A DNA stretch of 64,000 nt from the NCBI GenBank assembly GCA_964036045.1, contig OZ038383.1:42244354-42308353 (forward strand). Reading direction: 5' to 3'. This document shows, piece by piece, positions 11,881 to 25,060 of this stretch (position 1 is its first letter; each line of letters starts with the position of its first letter). The notes beneath the pieces are model-generated. The model did no database searches, had not been told where the DNA came from, and was given only the letters and a program-made list of their open reading frames with translations. Both the position numbers and the translations under genes were made by a program. This DNA is from Eutreptiella sp. 'Long Island Sound 2002'. Lineage: Eukaryota > Euglenozoa > Euglenophyceae > Eutreptiales > Eutreptiaceae.

Positions 11881-14800
11881 GTGCACTAAACATATTCCAC
11901 CACCCATTGCTCCCCGGAAGTGTGGCAGTGCATTGCAATAGTTCAATTGTCCAATGCCCCCAAGCGGGGTGGCAGTGCATTGCAATAGTTCAACCGCCCA
12001 CTGCCCCCAAGCAGGGTGGCAGTGCATTGCAGGAGTGCTAGTGCCCACCGCCACAAGGCAATGTGGCGGTGCATCGAAAAAGTTCTACTGCCCATCGCCC
12101 CGGTGCATTGCGGACGCGCCACAACCCACTGCCCCCAAAAAGTCTCGCGGTGCATTGCAGCAGTTCCACTGCCCACTCCCCGAAGGCAATGTGGCGGTGC
12201 ATTGCAAGAGTTCCACAGTGCAGGGCCCCATGCGGTGTGGCAGTCCCTTGCAGAAGTTCCACTCCCCACTAACCACAGGCAATGTGGCGGTCTATTGCGG
12301 GAATTCCACTGCCCGATGCCCACAGACGGTGTGGCCGTGCATTGCAAGAGTTCCACGGGCCACTGCCTTGAAGCAGTAGGGCGGAGCATTGTAGGAGTTC
12401 CACTACCCAATGCCGAGGCAGTGTGGCGGTGCATTGCAGGAGTTCCACGGCCAACTGCCCAAAGACAATGTGGTGGTGCAGTATAAACTTCCACGGCCGA
12501 GTCCCTCAGGCATCGTGGAAGTACATTACAGGAGTTCCATTGCGCATTCCCCCCAAGAAGTGTGACAGTGCATTGCACGAGTTCCACCGCCCACTACCCA
12601 TAGGGAGTGTGGCGGTGCACTGCAGAACTTTCACCGACCACTGCCCCCCGGCAACGTGGGAGCGCATTGCACGAATTCCGCTGCCCACTGCCGCCACGCA
12701 TTGTGGCATTGCATTACAAAGCTTCCACTGCTCCGTGCCGCCGGGCAATGTGGGAGCCCACAATCACAAGGCACCGTGGAAGCCCAGTGCCCCGAGGAAT
12801 TGTGGCACTGCATTGCACGAGTTCCACTGCCCACTACCCTAGGCAAAGTTGTAGTGCAATGCAGGAGTTCCACTACGCACTACCCGAAGACAGCATGACC
12901 ATTAATTGCAGCAGTTGCACCGCCCACTGCCCCAAGGCAGTGTGGTGGTGCGTTGCAGGAAAATCACCTCCAATTGCACGGAGGCACTCTGGTAGTGCAT
13001 TGTAGGAAATCCACTGCCCGGTGCCCAGAGGCAGTGAGGCGGTGCATTGCGGGAGTCGAACAGCCCACTGCCCCCAAGCAGCATGGCAATGCATTGCAGG
13101 ACTTCCTCTGCCCATAGCTCGCATGCAATGTGCCGGTGGATAGCACGAATTGGAGGGCCCACAACCCACGGGCAGTGTGGTGGTGCATTGCAGGACTTCC
13201 ACCATCCGTTGTCCCCAGGCAGCGTGGCGCGGCATCCCACGAGTTCCACTCCCCACTGCCCACAAGCCTGTAGGCACTGGGCAGCGGAACTCCCGCATTG
13301 CACGGCCAACAGGCAAGGTTGCGGTGCATTGCGGAAATTCCCTTGCCTGGTGCCTAAAGCCAATGGGCGCTGCATTTCACAAATTCCACCGCCCACTGCC
13401 CCCAAGGAGCGTGGCGGTGCATTGCACGAGGATACATATCCAAGGCGGTGTGACTACATTGCACGGGTTCCACTACCCACTGCCCGCGGGCTGTGTGAGG
13501 TGCATTGAGGGAGCTCCACAACCCACTTCCTGAGAAAGTCCCGCGGTGCACTGCAGAGTTCCACCGCCCAATGCCCACAGGCACTGTGGCGGTGCATTGC
13601 AGGACATCCACTGCCCACTGCCCCCGTGCAGTGTGGAGGTGCATCACACAAGGTCCACGGCCCTCTGCCAACAGGCAGTGTGGCGGTGCATTGCAGGAGT
13701 TCCACCGCCCAATAGCCACGGGCAGTGTGGCGGTAAGCGCAAGAATTCTACGGCCAACTACCCCCCGGCTGTGTGGCGCTAGATTGCACGAGTTCCATTG
13801 CCCACTCGCCCCATGCAGTGTGGCAGTGCATTGCAAGGGTTCCACGAACCACTGCCCCCAACCAAGCGGCGGTGCATTGCAGGAGTTCCATGGCCCATTG
13901 CCCCCATGCAGTGTGGTGGTGCATTCTCCAAGAGTTCCTCGCCCCACACCCCTAGGAACCGTGACATCGCATTGCAGGAGTTCCACCGCCCACTACCCAC
14001 AAGCACCGCGCGGTCTACTACGGGACTTCCAACGCCCAATGCCCCCGGGGCAATGTGGCATGGTATTACAACAGCTCCATTGCCCACTGCCCCCAGGCAG
14101 TGTGGCAGCCCGCTACCCAGAGGCACTATGGCACTGCATAGCAGGATCGCCCTTGCCAAGTACCATAGGCATGTTGTAGTGATGGCAAGAGTTCCACTGC
14201 CCACTGCCCGAAGACACTATGGTGGTGAATTGCAAGAGTTCCACTGTGCAGTGACCCCAAGCTGTGTCGCATTGCATTGCAGGAGTTCCTCTGCCCACAG
14301 CCCACACTCAGTGTGGCGGTGCATTGACGGAATTCGAGTGCCCACTACCGACAGGCAGTGTGGTGGTGCGTTGCAGGATTTCCACGGCCTACTATACCTA
14401 GGCATCTTGCTGTGTATTGCACGAGTTCCCCCTCTCCGCTGACCACAAGCAGTGTGGCGGTACAATGCAGGAATTCCACCGCCAACTTCCCATCGGCAGT
14501 GTGGCGGTGAATTGCACGAGTTCCACTCCGACTACCCCTAAGCAGTATGGCAGTGCATTGCACAAGTACGACCGCCGGCTGCCCACACGCAGTGTGGCGG
14601 AGCATTGAATCGCCCACTGCCCCCCGCAGTGTGGCGGTGCATTACACGAGTTCCATTGCCCATTGTCCAAAGGCGGTGCATTGCAGGAATTCCTGTGCCC
14701 AAGTCCAAGGTAGTGTGGCATTGCATTCCACGACCGCCGGAGCCCACTACCCATAGGCAGTGTGGCAGTGCGTTGCGGGAATTCCACTGCCCACTGCCCA

Positions 14801-17800
14801 CCGGAAATCCCACGGTACACTCTAGGAGTTCCACTGCCCACTGCCCACAGGCAATGTGGTGCTGGATTGCAGGGGTTCCATGGCCCACTACCCCAAGGCA
14901 AGCTGGCGGTGCATTGCAGGAGTTCCACTGCCCACTGCCCACAGACAGTGTGGAAGTAGATTGTAGGAGTTCCACTGTCCACTGCCAACAACCAGAGTGG
15001 CGGTGCATTGCAGGAGTTCCACTACCCAGTGCCTACAATCGGTGTGGCAGCGCATCTCATAAATTGCACTGCGCAGTGCCCACATGCAGTGTGGTGGTGC
15101 ATTGCAGGAATTGGTCTGCCCACAGCGCCCAAAGATGTCCCGTTGTGCAGTGCAGAAGTTCCACTGCAGGAGTTGCATTGCCCGCTGCCCACAAGCACTC
15201 CGGGGGTGCATTGCAGGAGTTCCACTGCCCAGCGCCCCCGGAAGTCCCGCCGTGCATTGCAGGAGTTCCAGTGGCCAATGCCCGTAGGCACTGTGGAACT
15301 GCATTGAAGGAGTTCCTTCGCCCAACGCCCACAAGGAGTGTGGCAGTGCATTGCAGGAGTTCCACAACCCACTGCCAGCAATTAGTGTGATGGTGTGACG
15401 GTGCATTGCAGGGGTTCCACTGCCCACTCCGCACAAGCACTGTGGGGGTGCTTTGCAGGAGTTCCACCGCCCGCTGCCCACGCCAGAATAGCTGTGGCTT
15501 GCAAGTACTACACTACCCGTTGCCCCTAGGCAGCGTGGTGGTGCATTGCAAGCGTTCCATTGCCCATTGCCCACAAGCGGTGTGGTTGTGCATTGCATGA
15601 CTTCCACTGCCCGCTGCCCCTAGGTAGTGTGGCTCTGTATTGCGGGACAGGCAGTGTGGTGGTGCGTTTCGGGAGTTCCACTGCCTAGTGCTTACAGGCG
15701 GTGTGGCAATGCATTTCATAAATTCCACCGCCCACCGTCCCAAGGCAGTGTGACAATGCATTGCAAGACTATCCAAATCTCATGCAATGTGGCGGTGCAT
15801 TGCAAGAGTTCCGCTGCTCACTGACGCCCATAAGTCCCGCCGTGCATCACACGAATTCCACTCACCTCTTCCCACAAGCATTGTGGTAGTGCATTGCGGG
15901 AGTTACACCGCCCAGTGCCGACAAGTAGGGTGGCAGTGGATTGCATGAGTTCCAGTGCCCACTACCCCCAGGCAGTGTGGCAATGCACTGCAGCAATTCC
16001 ACTACCCACTGCCGCCCGCAAGTCCCGTGGTGCATTGCACTAGTTCCACCGCCCACCGCCCACACACAGTGTCCGGTTGGATTGCATTAGTTTTAAGGCC
16101 CACTGCCCCCAGGCAGTGTGGCGGTGGATTGCATGAGTTCCACAGCCCAGGACCCCCCCCCCGGCACTGTGGCAGTGCATTGCATGAGTTCCTACTGTCC
16201 ACGGGGCAAAGGCAGTGTGGCGGTGCATTGCGGGGATTCCACCGCCCACTGACCATACACAGTGTGGCAGGGATTGCGTGAGTTCCACCGGCGACCACCC
16301 GCAATCAGTGTGGCGCCAAACTGCAGGAGTTCCACTGCCCAATGCCCCAAGCAGTGTGGTAGTGCATTGCACGAGTTCCACTGCCTACTGCCCCCGGGCA
16401 GTGTGGCGATGCATTGCTAGAATTCATCTGCCCGCTGCCCCAAGGCAGTGTGGCGGTGGTTTGGAGGAGTTCCACCGCTCACTGCCCAAAGGCAGTGTGG
16501 CAATGCATAGCACAAGTTCCACTACCCGCAACCCACAGACGGTGTGGCGGTGCATTGCACGAGTTTCACCGCGCACTGCCCCAAAGTAGTGTGGCAGTAC
16601 ATTGTAAGAGTTGCACTGCCCACTGCCCCCAAGCCCTGTGCATTGCAAGGTTCCACTGCCCACTACGCCCAAGCATTGTGGTGGTGCATTGCAGGAGATC
16701 CGTCGCCCAAATCCAAAGCACTGTGGCGATGCATTGCACGACTTCCAACCACCCATGCCCACAGGCAGTGTGGTGCTGCATTGCAACAGTTCCACAGCCC
16801 ACTACCGCCAAGCAGTGTGGCAATATATTACAGCATTTCCACTGCCCACTGCCCCTAGGCAGTGTGGCAGCAGACGGCCACAATGCAGTGCGGCAGCCCA
16901 GTGCCCCGAGGCACTGTGGCACTGCATAGTAGGACCGCCACTACCTAGTACCCTAGGTAGTGTAGTAGTGCATTATAGGAGTTCCACTGCCCACTGCCAC
17001 AGAGCAAGATGGCGGTAAATTGCAGGAGTTCCACCGCCCAACGCCGGAAGACAGTATGGCGGTGAATTGCACAATTTCCACTGCCCACTGCCCCAAGGTG
17101 GTGTGGCGGTGCTTTGCAGGAATATCACTGCCCACCGATGCCAAGTTGCGTGGCAATGCATTGCACGAGTTCCTCTGCCAACAGCGCACACACACCGTGG
17201 CGCTGCATTGCAGGCTTTCTAGTGCCCAATGCCCACAAACAATGTGGCGGTGCATTCCAGGAATTCCACTGCCCACTGCCCACCGGAAATCCCGCGGTAC
17301 ACTCCAGGAGATCCACTGCCCACTGCGCACAGGCAGTGTGGTTCTGGATTGCAGGAGTTCCAGTGCCCATTGCCCCAAGGCCGGGTGGCTGTGGATTGCA
17401 AGAGTTCCACTGCCCATTGCGCCAAGGCAGTGTGGAAGTGCATTGTACGTAATCCACTGTCCACTGCCAGCAGGCAGAGTGGCGGTGCTTTGCAGGAGTT
17501 CCATGGGCCATTGCCCACATGCATTGTGGTGGTGCATTGCGGGAATTCCTCTACCCACTGCGCCCACAGACTGCCCGTTGTGCATTGCAAGAGTTCCATT
17601 GCCAACTGGCCACAGGCAGTGTGGTGGTGCATTGCAAGAGTTCCACTGCCCACTGCCCGCAGGCATTGTGGCACTGCATTGAAGGATTTCCACCGCCCAG
17701 TTCCCACAGGGGGTGTAGCGGTGCATTGCACGAGTGCCAGTGCCCACTGCTAGCATTTAATGTCACCGTGCATTGCAGGAGTTCCATTGCCCACTGCGCA

Positions 17801-17896
17801 CAAGCACTGTGGGAGGGCATTCCGCCCACTGCCCACGCCGGTGTAGCTATGGATTGCAGGAGTTCCACCGCCCACTGCCCCTAAGCAGCGTGGCAA

Positions 17897-18720
17897 TGCA
17901 TTGCAAGAATATCCATATCCGAGGCACTGTGGCAGTGCATTGCAAGACTTCCACTGTCCATTGCCCCCTGGAAGTCCCGCCGTGCACTGCACGAGTTCCA
18001 CTCACCTCTGTCCACAGGCACTGTGGCATTGCTTTGCGGGAGTTCCACCGCCCTCTGCCGATAAGCAGGGTGGCAGTGGATTGCATGAGTTCCAGTGCCC
18101 ACTGCCCCCAGGCAGTGTGGTAGTGCATTGCAGCACTTCAACTACCCACTGCCGCCCGCAAGTCCCGTGGTACATTGCACTAGTTCCACCGCCCAACGCC
18201 CACACACAGTGTCCGGTTGGATTGCATTAGTGCTAAGGCCCACTGCCCCCATGCAGTGTGGCGGTGGATTGCATGAGTTCCACGGCCCATTGCATGCCCC
18301 CCGGCACTGTGGCAGTGCATTGCATGAGTTCCTACTGTCCACGGCCCACAGGCAGTGTGGCGGTGCATAGCAGGGGTTCCACCGCCCACTGACCATAGGC
18401 AGTGTGGCGCTGGATTGTGTGAGTTCCACCGCACACTACCCGCAAGCAGTGTGGCGCTGAAGTGCACTAGTTCCGCTGCATAGTGCCTGGGGCAGTGCAT
18501 TGCATGAGTTCCACTGCCCACTTCCCCCGGGCAATGTGGCGGTGCATTGCAAGAATTTATCTGCCCACTGCCCCGAAGCAGTGTGGCGGTGCATTGGAGG
18601 AGTTCCACCGCCCAGTGCCCAAAGGCAGTGTGGCAGTGCATAACATGAGTTCCACTACCCACAGCCCACAAGCAATGTGGCGGAGCACTGCACGAGTTTC
18701 ACCGCCCACTACCCCCAAGT
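17897..18720 (+). repeat. Higher-order repeat B, forward copy
   Basis: This block starts at a monomer with the insertion AATATCCATATCC, followed by monomers with GAAGTCCCGCCGTGCACTGC and TCACCTCTGTCCACAG. The same chain recurs forward near 15,760, 20,215 and 25,600, and in reverse complement at 20,690-21,495. Related but more diverged markers are near 13,430, 19,470 and 23,305. It marks a higher-order unit of about 2 kb distinct from repeat A. Confidence 0.8.
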
Positions 18721-20667
18721 AGTGTGGCGCTACGTTGTAAGAGTTGCCCTGCCCACTGCCCCCAAACATAGTGCATTACAATAGTTCCACTGCCCACTGT
18801 GCCCAAGCAGTGTGGTAGTGCATTGCAGGAGTTCCACTCCCCAAATCGAAGGCAGTGTGGTGATGCATTGCACGACTTCAACGTCCCCTCCCCACAAGCA
18901 GTGCGGCACTGCTTTGCAAGAGTTCCAGTGCCCACTACCTTTAGGCAGTATGGCGGTAAATAGCAAGAGTTCCACCGCCCACTGCCCCAAGGTGGTGTGG
19001 CGCTGCATTGCAAGAATATCATTGCCAACTGACGCCAAAACGTGTGGCAATGCATTGCAGGAGTTCCTCTGCCCACAGCCCACACACACTGTGGCGTTGC
19101 AGGAATTCCGGTGCCCACTACCCATAGGCAGTGTGGCGAGGAATTCCACTGCCCACTGCCCACCGTAAATCCCGCGGTACACTCCAGGAGTTTCACTTCC
19201 CACTGCCCACAGGCAGTGTGGCTCTGGATTGCAGGAGTTCCACTGCCCATTGCCCCAAGGCAGGGTGGATCTGAAATGCAGCGGTTCCAATGCCCGTTGG
19301 CCCAAGGCAGTGTGAAAGTGTATTGTACGAGTTCCATTGTCCACTGCCAACAGGCAGAGTGGCAGTGCATTGCGGGAGTTCCACTACCCAGTGCCTACAG
19401 TCAGTGTGGCAGTGCATTTCATAAATTCCACTGCCCACTGCCCCCAAGGAGCGTGGCTATGCATTGAAGGAGTGTCCATATGCAAGGCAGTGTGGCGGTG
19501 CATTGCACGAGTTCCATAGGCCATTGCCCCCATGCACTGTGGTGGTGCATTGCGGGAATTCTTCTGCCCACTACGCCCCAAGAAGTCCCGTTGTGCATTG
19601 CAAGAGTTCCACTGGCCACTGGCCACCATGCAATGTGGCGGTGCATTGCAGGAGTTCCATTGCCCAGTGCCCCCCAGAAGTCCCGCTGTGCATTGCAGGA
19701 GTTCCAGTGGCCACTGCACGCAAGCACTGTGGCACTGCATTGAAGGAGTTCCACCGCCCACTACCCACAAGGAGTGTGGCGGTGCATTGCAGGAGTTCCA
19801 TAGCCCACTGCTAGAAATTAGTGTGACGGTGCATTGCAGGGGTTCCACTGCCCATTGCGCACAAGCGATGTGGGGGTGCATTGCACGAGTCCCGCCGCCC
19901 ACTACCCACGCCGGTGTAGTTGTGGATTGCACGAGTTCCACTGCCCCCTGCCCCTAGGCAGCCTGGCGGTGCATTGCAAGCGTTCCACTGCCCATTGCCC
20001 ACAAGCGGTGTGGCTGTGCATTGCATGAGTTCCACTGCCCACTGCCCCTAGGCAGTGTGGCTGTGCATTGCAGGAGTTCCACTGTCCACTACAAACAGGC
20101 AGTGTGGTGGTGCATTGCGGGAGTTCCACTGCCTAGTGCCTACAAGCAGTGTGGCAATGCATTTCATAAATTCCACCGCCCACTGTCCCAAGGCAGTTTC
20201 ACAATGCAATGCATTGTAGGACTATCCAAATCTTAGGCAATGTGGCGGTGCATTGCAAGAGTTCCGCTACCCACTGACGCCCAAAAATACCGCCGTGCAT
20301 CGCACGAGTTTCACTCACCTCTTCACACAGGGATTGTGGCAGTGCATTGTGGGAGTTCCACTGCCCATGGCCCACAAGCAGGGTGGCGGTGGATTGCATG
20401 AGTTCCGGTGCCTACTGCCCCCAGGCAATGCGGCAATACATTGCAGCAATTCGACTACCCACTGCCGCCCGCAAGTCCCGTGGGGCATTGCATGAGTTCC
20501 ACTGCCCAGCACCCACGGACAGTGTCCGGTTGGATTGCATTAGTTCTGAGGCCGATTGCCCCCAAGCAGTGTGGCGGTGGATTGCATGAGTTCCACAGCC
20601 CACGGTCCCCCCGACACTGTGGCACTGCATTGCAGGAGTTCCACCACCCACTGCCCACAGGCAGTGC

Positions 20668-21780
20668 ACTACTCGGGGGCAGTGGGCGGTGAAACTCGTG
20701 CAATGCTCCACCACACTGCCTGTGGGCTGTGGGTAGTGGAACTCATGTTATGCACTGCCACACTGCCTTTGGGCACTGGGCGGTGGAACTCCTCCAATGC
20801 ACCGCCACACTGCTTCAGGGCAGTGGGCAGATAAATTCTTGCAATGCACCGCAACATTGCCCGGGGGCAGTGGGCAGTGGAACTCGTGCAATGCACTGCC
20901 CCAGGCACTGTGCAGCCGAACTCGTGCACTTCAGCGCCACACTGCTTGCGGATAGTGCGCGGTGGAACTCACACCATCCACCGTCACACTGCCTATGGTC
21001 AGTGGGCGGTGGAACCCCCGCTATGCACCGCCACACTGCCTGTGGGCCCTGGACAGTAGGAACTCATGCAATGCACTGCCACAGTGCCGGGGGGCATGCA
21101 ATGGGCCTTCAAACTCATGCAATCCACCGTCACACTGCCTGGGGGCAGTGGGCCTTAGCACTAATGCAATCCAACCGGACACTGTTTGTGGGCGTTGGGC
21201 GGTGGAACTCATGCAATGCACCACGGGACTTGCGGCGGCAGTGGGTAGTCGAATTGCTGCAATGCACTGCCACACTGCTCGGGGGCAGTGGGCACTGGAA
21301 GTCATGCAATCCACCGCCACCCTGCTTATCGGCAGTGGGCGGTGGAACTCCCGCAATGCATTGCCACAGTGCCTGTGTGAAGAGGTGAGTGGAACTTGTG
21401 CAGTGCACGGCGGGACTTCCAGGGGGCAATGGGCAGTGGAAGTCTTGCAATGCACTGCCACAGTGCCTCAGATATGGATATTCCTGCAATGCATTGTCAC
21501 ACTGCCTTGGGATAGTGGGTGGTGGAATTTATGAAATGCACCGGCAAACTGCCTGTAGGCACTGGGCAGTGGAACTCTTGCAATGCACCACCACACCTCC
21601 TGTTTGCAGTGGACAGTGGAACTCCCGCAATGCAGAGCCACACTGCCTAAGGGCAGTGGGCGGTGGAACTCATGCAATAAACAACCACACCGCTTGTGGG
21701 CAATTGGCAGTGGAACGCCTGCAATGCACCGCCAGGCTGCCTGGGGGCAGTGGGCGGTAGAACTCCTACAATCCAAACCT
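20668..21780 (-). repeat. Inverted 1.1-kb block of the 47-bp satellite
   Basis: From about 20,668 the monomers switch to the reverse complement (GGGGGCAGTGGGCGGTG and similar) and revert at about 21,780. Within it the order of repeat B markers is reversed. The TATCC insertion appears as CAGATATGGATATTCC near 21,470, and the CACCTC marker as GAGGTGAGTGG near 21,385. It is therefore an inverted copy of a block like 17,897-18,720, not an independent array. The two could pair as a stem of about 0.8 kb with a loop of about 2 kb. Confidence 0.88.
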
Positions 21781-23735
21781 ACGTGGCGGTACATTGTAAG
21801 ATTTGCATTGCCCGCCACCCCCAAACACTGTGCACTGCGGGAGTTCCACTGCCCACTTCGCCCAGGCAGTGTGGTGGTGCGTTGCACAAGTTCCACTGCC
21901 CAAATCCAAGGCAGTGTGGTGATGCATTGCACGACTTCCACCCCCCCTTCCCCACAGGTAGCGTGGCGCTCGTTGCAAGAATTCCACCCCCCAATGCCGC
22001 CAGGCAGTGTGGCACTGTAGTACAACAGTTCCCCTGCCCAGTGCCCCCAGGCAGTGTGGCAGCCCACAGGCACAAAGCAATGTGGAAGCCCACCGCCCAG
22101 AGGCACCGTGGCACTGCATAGAGGCACTGTGGCACTGCATAGCAGGAGTACCACCGCCTAGTAACCTAGGCGGTGTTGTAGTGCATCGCAGGAGTTCCAC
22201 TGCCCACTCCCGCAAGAGAGTATGGCGGTGAATTGCAAGAGTTCCATTGCCCACTGCCCCTAGGCAATGTGGCGGTGCATTGCACTAATATCACTGCCCA
22301 TTGCCCACAAACAATGTGGTGGTGCATGGCAGGAGTTCCACTGCCCACTGCCCACAGGCAGTGTTGCGGTGCATTGTGGGTGTTCAAATGCCCACTGACC
22401 CCAAGCAGTGTGGCAATGCATTGCAGGAGTTCCTCTGCCCACAGCCCACACGCAGTGGGGTGGTGCATTGCAGGAATTCGAGTGCCCATTACCCACAGGT
22501 AGTGTGGTGGTGCGTTGCAAGACTTCCACGGCCCACTATACCCCGGCATCATGGCGGTGCATTGCACGAGTTCCACTCCCCAATGCCCACAAGCGGAGTG
22601 GCGGTACAATGCAGGCTTTTCACCGCCAACTGCACATCGGCAGTGTGGCGGCAAATTGCAGGAGTTCCACTCCCACTCCCCCTAGGCGGTGTGGCAGTGC
22701 ATTGCACGAGTTCGACTGCCGGGCAGTGTGGCAGCGCATTGAACTGCCCACCGCCCCCGGGCAGTGTGCCGTGCATTGCAAGAGTTCCACTGCCCACTGC
22801 CCACAAGCAGTGTGGCAGTGCATTGCACGAGTTCCTTTGCCCAAATCCAAGGCAGTGTGGCAGTGCATTCCACAAATTCCACAGCGCACGGCCCACAGGC
22901 ACTGTTGCGGTGCATTGCAAGAATTCCACTGCTTACTGCCCCCCGGAAATCCCGCGGTGCACTGCAAGAGTTTCACTGCCCACTGTCCACAAGCACTGTG
23001 GCAGTGCATTGCAGGAGTTCCATTGCCCACTGCCCACAGGTAGTGTGGCTGTGGATTGCAGGAGTTCCACTTCCCATTGCCGCAAGGCACGGTGGCGGTG
23101 CATGGCACGCATTCCACTGCCCAATGCCCACAAGCAGTGTGGCAGTGCATTGGAGTAGGTCCAGTGCCCATTGCCCCAAGGTAGTGTGGAAGTGCATTGT
23201 AGGAGTTCCACTGTCCACTACATACAGGCAGTGTGGCAATGCATTTCATAAATTCTAACGCCCACTGCCCCCAAGGGGCGTGACGGTGCATTGCACGAGT
23301 ATAAATATCCAAGGCAGTGTGGCGGTGCATTGCACGAGTTCCACGGGTCATTGCCGACATGTAGTGTGGCAGTGCATTGCATGAGTTCCACCGCCCACTG
23401 CCCACATGCAGTGTGGCGGTGCATTGCACGAGTTCCACGGGCCATTGCCCACATGCAGTGTGGCGGTGCATTGCGGGAATTCCACTGCCCATTGCCCCCC
23501 AAGAAGTCCCGCCATGCATTGCTGGAGTTCCGATACCCATTGCCCACAGGCACTGTGGCGGTGTATTGCGGGAGTTCCAGAGCTTACTGCCCAGAGGCAG
23601 TGTGGCAATGCATTGAAGGAGTTCCACCGCCCACTGCCCACAGGGAGTGCGGCGGTGGATTGCATGAGTTCCACAGCCCACTGCTCCCACGCAATGAGGC
23701 AATGCATTGCAGGAGTTCCACCGCCCACTGAACAC

Positions 23736-23761
23736 AGGAGGAGGAGGAGGAGGAGGAGGAG
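23736..23761 (+). repeat. (AGG)n microsatellite
   Basis: About eight AGG triplets lie exactly at the junction where the 47-bp satellite ends and the inserted segment begins. Confidence 0.95.
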
Positions 23762-24320
23762 CGCCTGCCGCGGTCCCACGTACGGTGAGCCTTGGCGTCG
23801 TCCCCCGGGGGCCCCACGCAGGCACAGCCGAGGGAGTCCTCCGTCTTACCTCCGCTAGAGTAAGACGAATCTCGTCGCACACCTGAGAACGCCCCTCCCA
23901 GCAGGCCGTCTGGGTCAAAGCGCCGGTGTACGACAACGCTACGGTCCGATCTGCTCTCCGGTCCCGGCCACCGACCGCTCCGACCTGTCGTGGGTCCACC
24001 CGAGGTAGCGTCCCACGATCAACGGGCACGGAAGGTGTGGGTCTCCCGGGGCATCACCCCCGACTTGCAAACGTCGCCGGGCTAAATAGAACGCGGCCCA
24101 GCACGACTATGCGCACTGCCGGCGGGCTGAGTACCGCCGGCGTCGCGAGTACGGCCACGCTACACGATCACGCGCACCGCCGGTGGCCTGGGTACCCCCG
24201 GGTTCTGTGAGTGCGGGACGTGCGTCACAGCCATAGCACCACGGTGGTGCACCGCTGTGGAGGTCACCGACGACGCCCTGCCGCAAAGGCCGAGCCCATA
24301 CGACGAGCCCTACGATACGT

Positions 24321-25060
24321 GCACCGAGACGGTACGTGACCGAGAAAGTGGCACCACGATGGTGCCCGAGCGAGACGGCGACGTTCGCCGATGGCACGTG
24401 AGGCGGTGAGTACCGCCGATGACTCGTCACCTCTGCACGGGGTGTCACGGAGGGTGGCGGAGCGCCAAGTGCAGACCCCGCCATGGTGCCTCGGTATTGG
24501 CCTGGAGGACACACCATGGCCAGGCTGGCGCACAAAGAACGTTTGGGCAGCGCCACGGTGGCGCTCTGCCCTGAAGGTTGCGCCACGACGGCGCACGTGT
24601 ACGTTGACTGCACCATGGTGGTGCCACGTCACTGAACTGGCGCCACGTCGGCTCAGGGCTGTCTGGGCAGCGCCGCGGTGACGTTCTGCCCTGAGGATTG
24701 CGCCACGATGGCGCACGTGTACGTTGGCGGCACCACGATGGCGCTCGGCCACTGAACTGGCTGTCCGGGCAGTGCCACGACGGCGCCGTGCCCCGAACAC
24801 TGCGCCACGGCGGCACACGTGCACGTTGGCAGCACCCCGGTGGTGTGCTGCCACTGAAGTGGCGCCACGTTGGCGCTGGATTGTTTGGGCGGCGCCGTGG
24901 CGGCGCTCTGCCGAGAAGGCCGCGCCACGACGGCGCTCTGCCCTGAAGGCCGCGCTACGACGGCGCACGGGTACGTTCGCGGCACCACGATAGTGCCCTG
25001 CCACTGAGCCCGCGCCATGTCGGCGGAGAGCTGTCGGGGCAGGTGCCACGTTGGCATCCG
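24321..25060 (+). repeat. 30-bp dyad-symmetric tandem array with 120-bp super-period
   Basis: Units start with a palindrome of the form GCGCCACGNNGGCGC. Starts are at 24,550, 24,580, 24,610, 24,640, 24,670, 24,700 and 24,730. After an 18-bp loss they resume at 24,772, 24,802, 24,832, 24,862, 24,892, 24,922, 24,952, 24,982 and 25,012: exactly 30 bp apart. Some dyads are perfect, such as GCGCCACGGTGGCGC at 24,550. Every fourth spacer is similar (CTCTGCCCTGAAGG, then CACGTGTACGTT, then CACTGAACTG, then TGTTTGGGCA), giving a 120-bp higher-order repeat. Isolated dyads upstream (24,236, 24,321, 24,351) show the array once extended left. Since 30 is a multiple of three, long ORFs arise automatically, and I see no protein signal. 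Confidence 0.92.

Larger units (their letters stand above)
2912..23735 (+). repeat. 47-bp satellite array, main block
   Basis: A near-continuous tandem array of a degenerate 47-bp unit, about 440 monomers. A typical unit runs GGCAGTGTGGCGGTGCATTG, then CAGGAGTTCCACTGCCCACT, then GCCCACA. Spacing of the GTGGCGGTGCATTGCA core is 47 bp where measured (3,524 to 3,571). Monomers vary by point changes and small indels and are grouped into higher-order repeats. The 5' part GGCAGTG is complementary to the 3' CACTGCC, so each monomer can form a short hairpin. The unit lacks stop codons in most frames of both strands, which produces many long but meaningless ORFs. The whole block appears non-coding. 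Confidence 0.97.

Noticed and set aside
2912-23735. Many long ORFs in the satellite, up to 333 codons on the minus strand (11,053-12,054) and 285 on the plus strand (22,301-23,158)
   Set aside because: They follow the 47-bp monomer, shift frame with each unit, occur on both strands and have no start context or domain. The monomer simply lacks stop codons.
22620-24029. A 469-codon minus-strand ORF
   Set aside because: It runs from unique DNA through an AGG microsatellite into satellite monomers. No domain is visible, and it is open because of composition.
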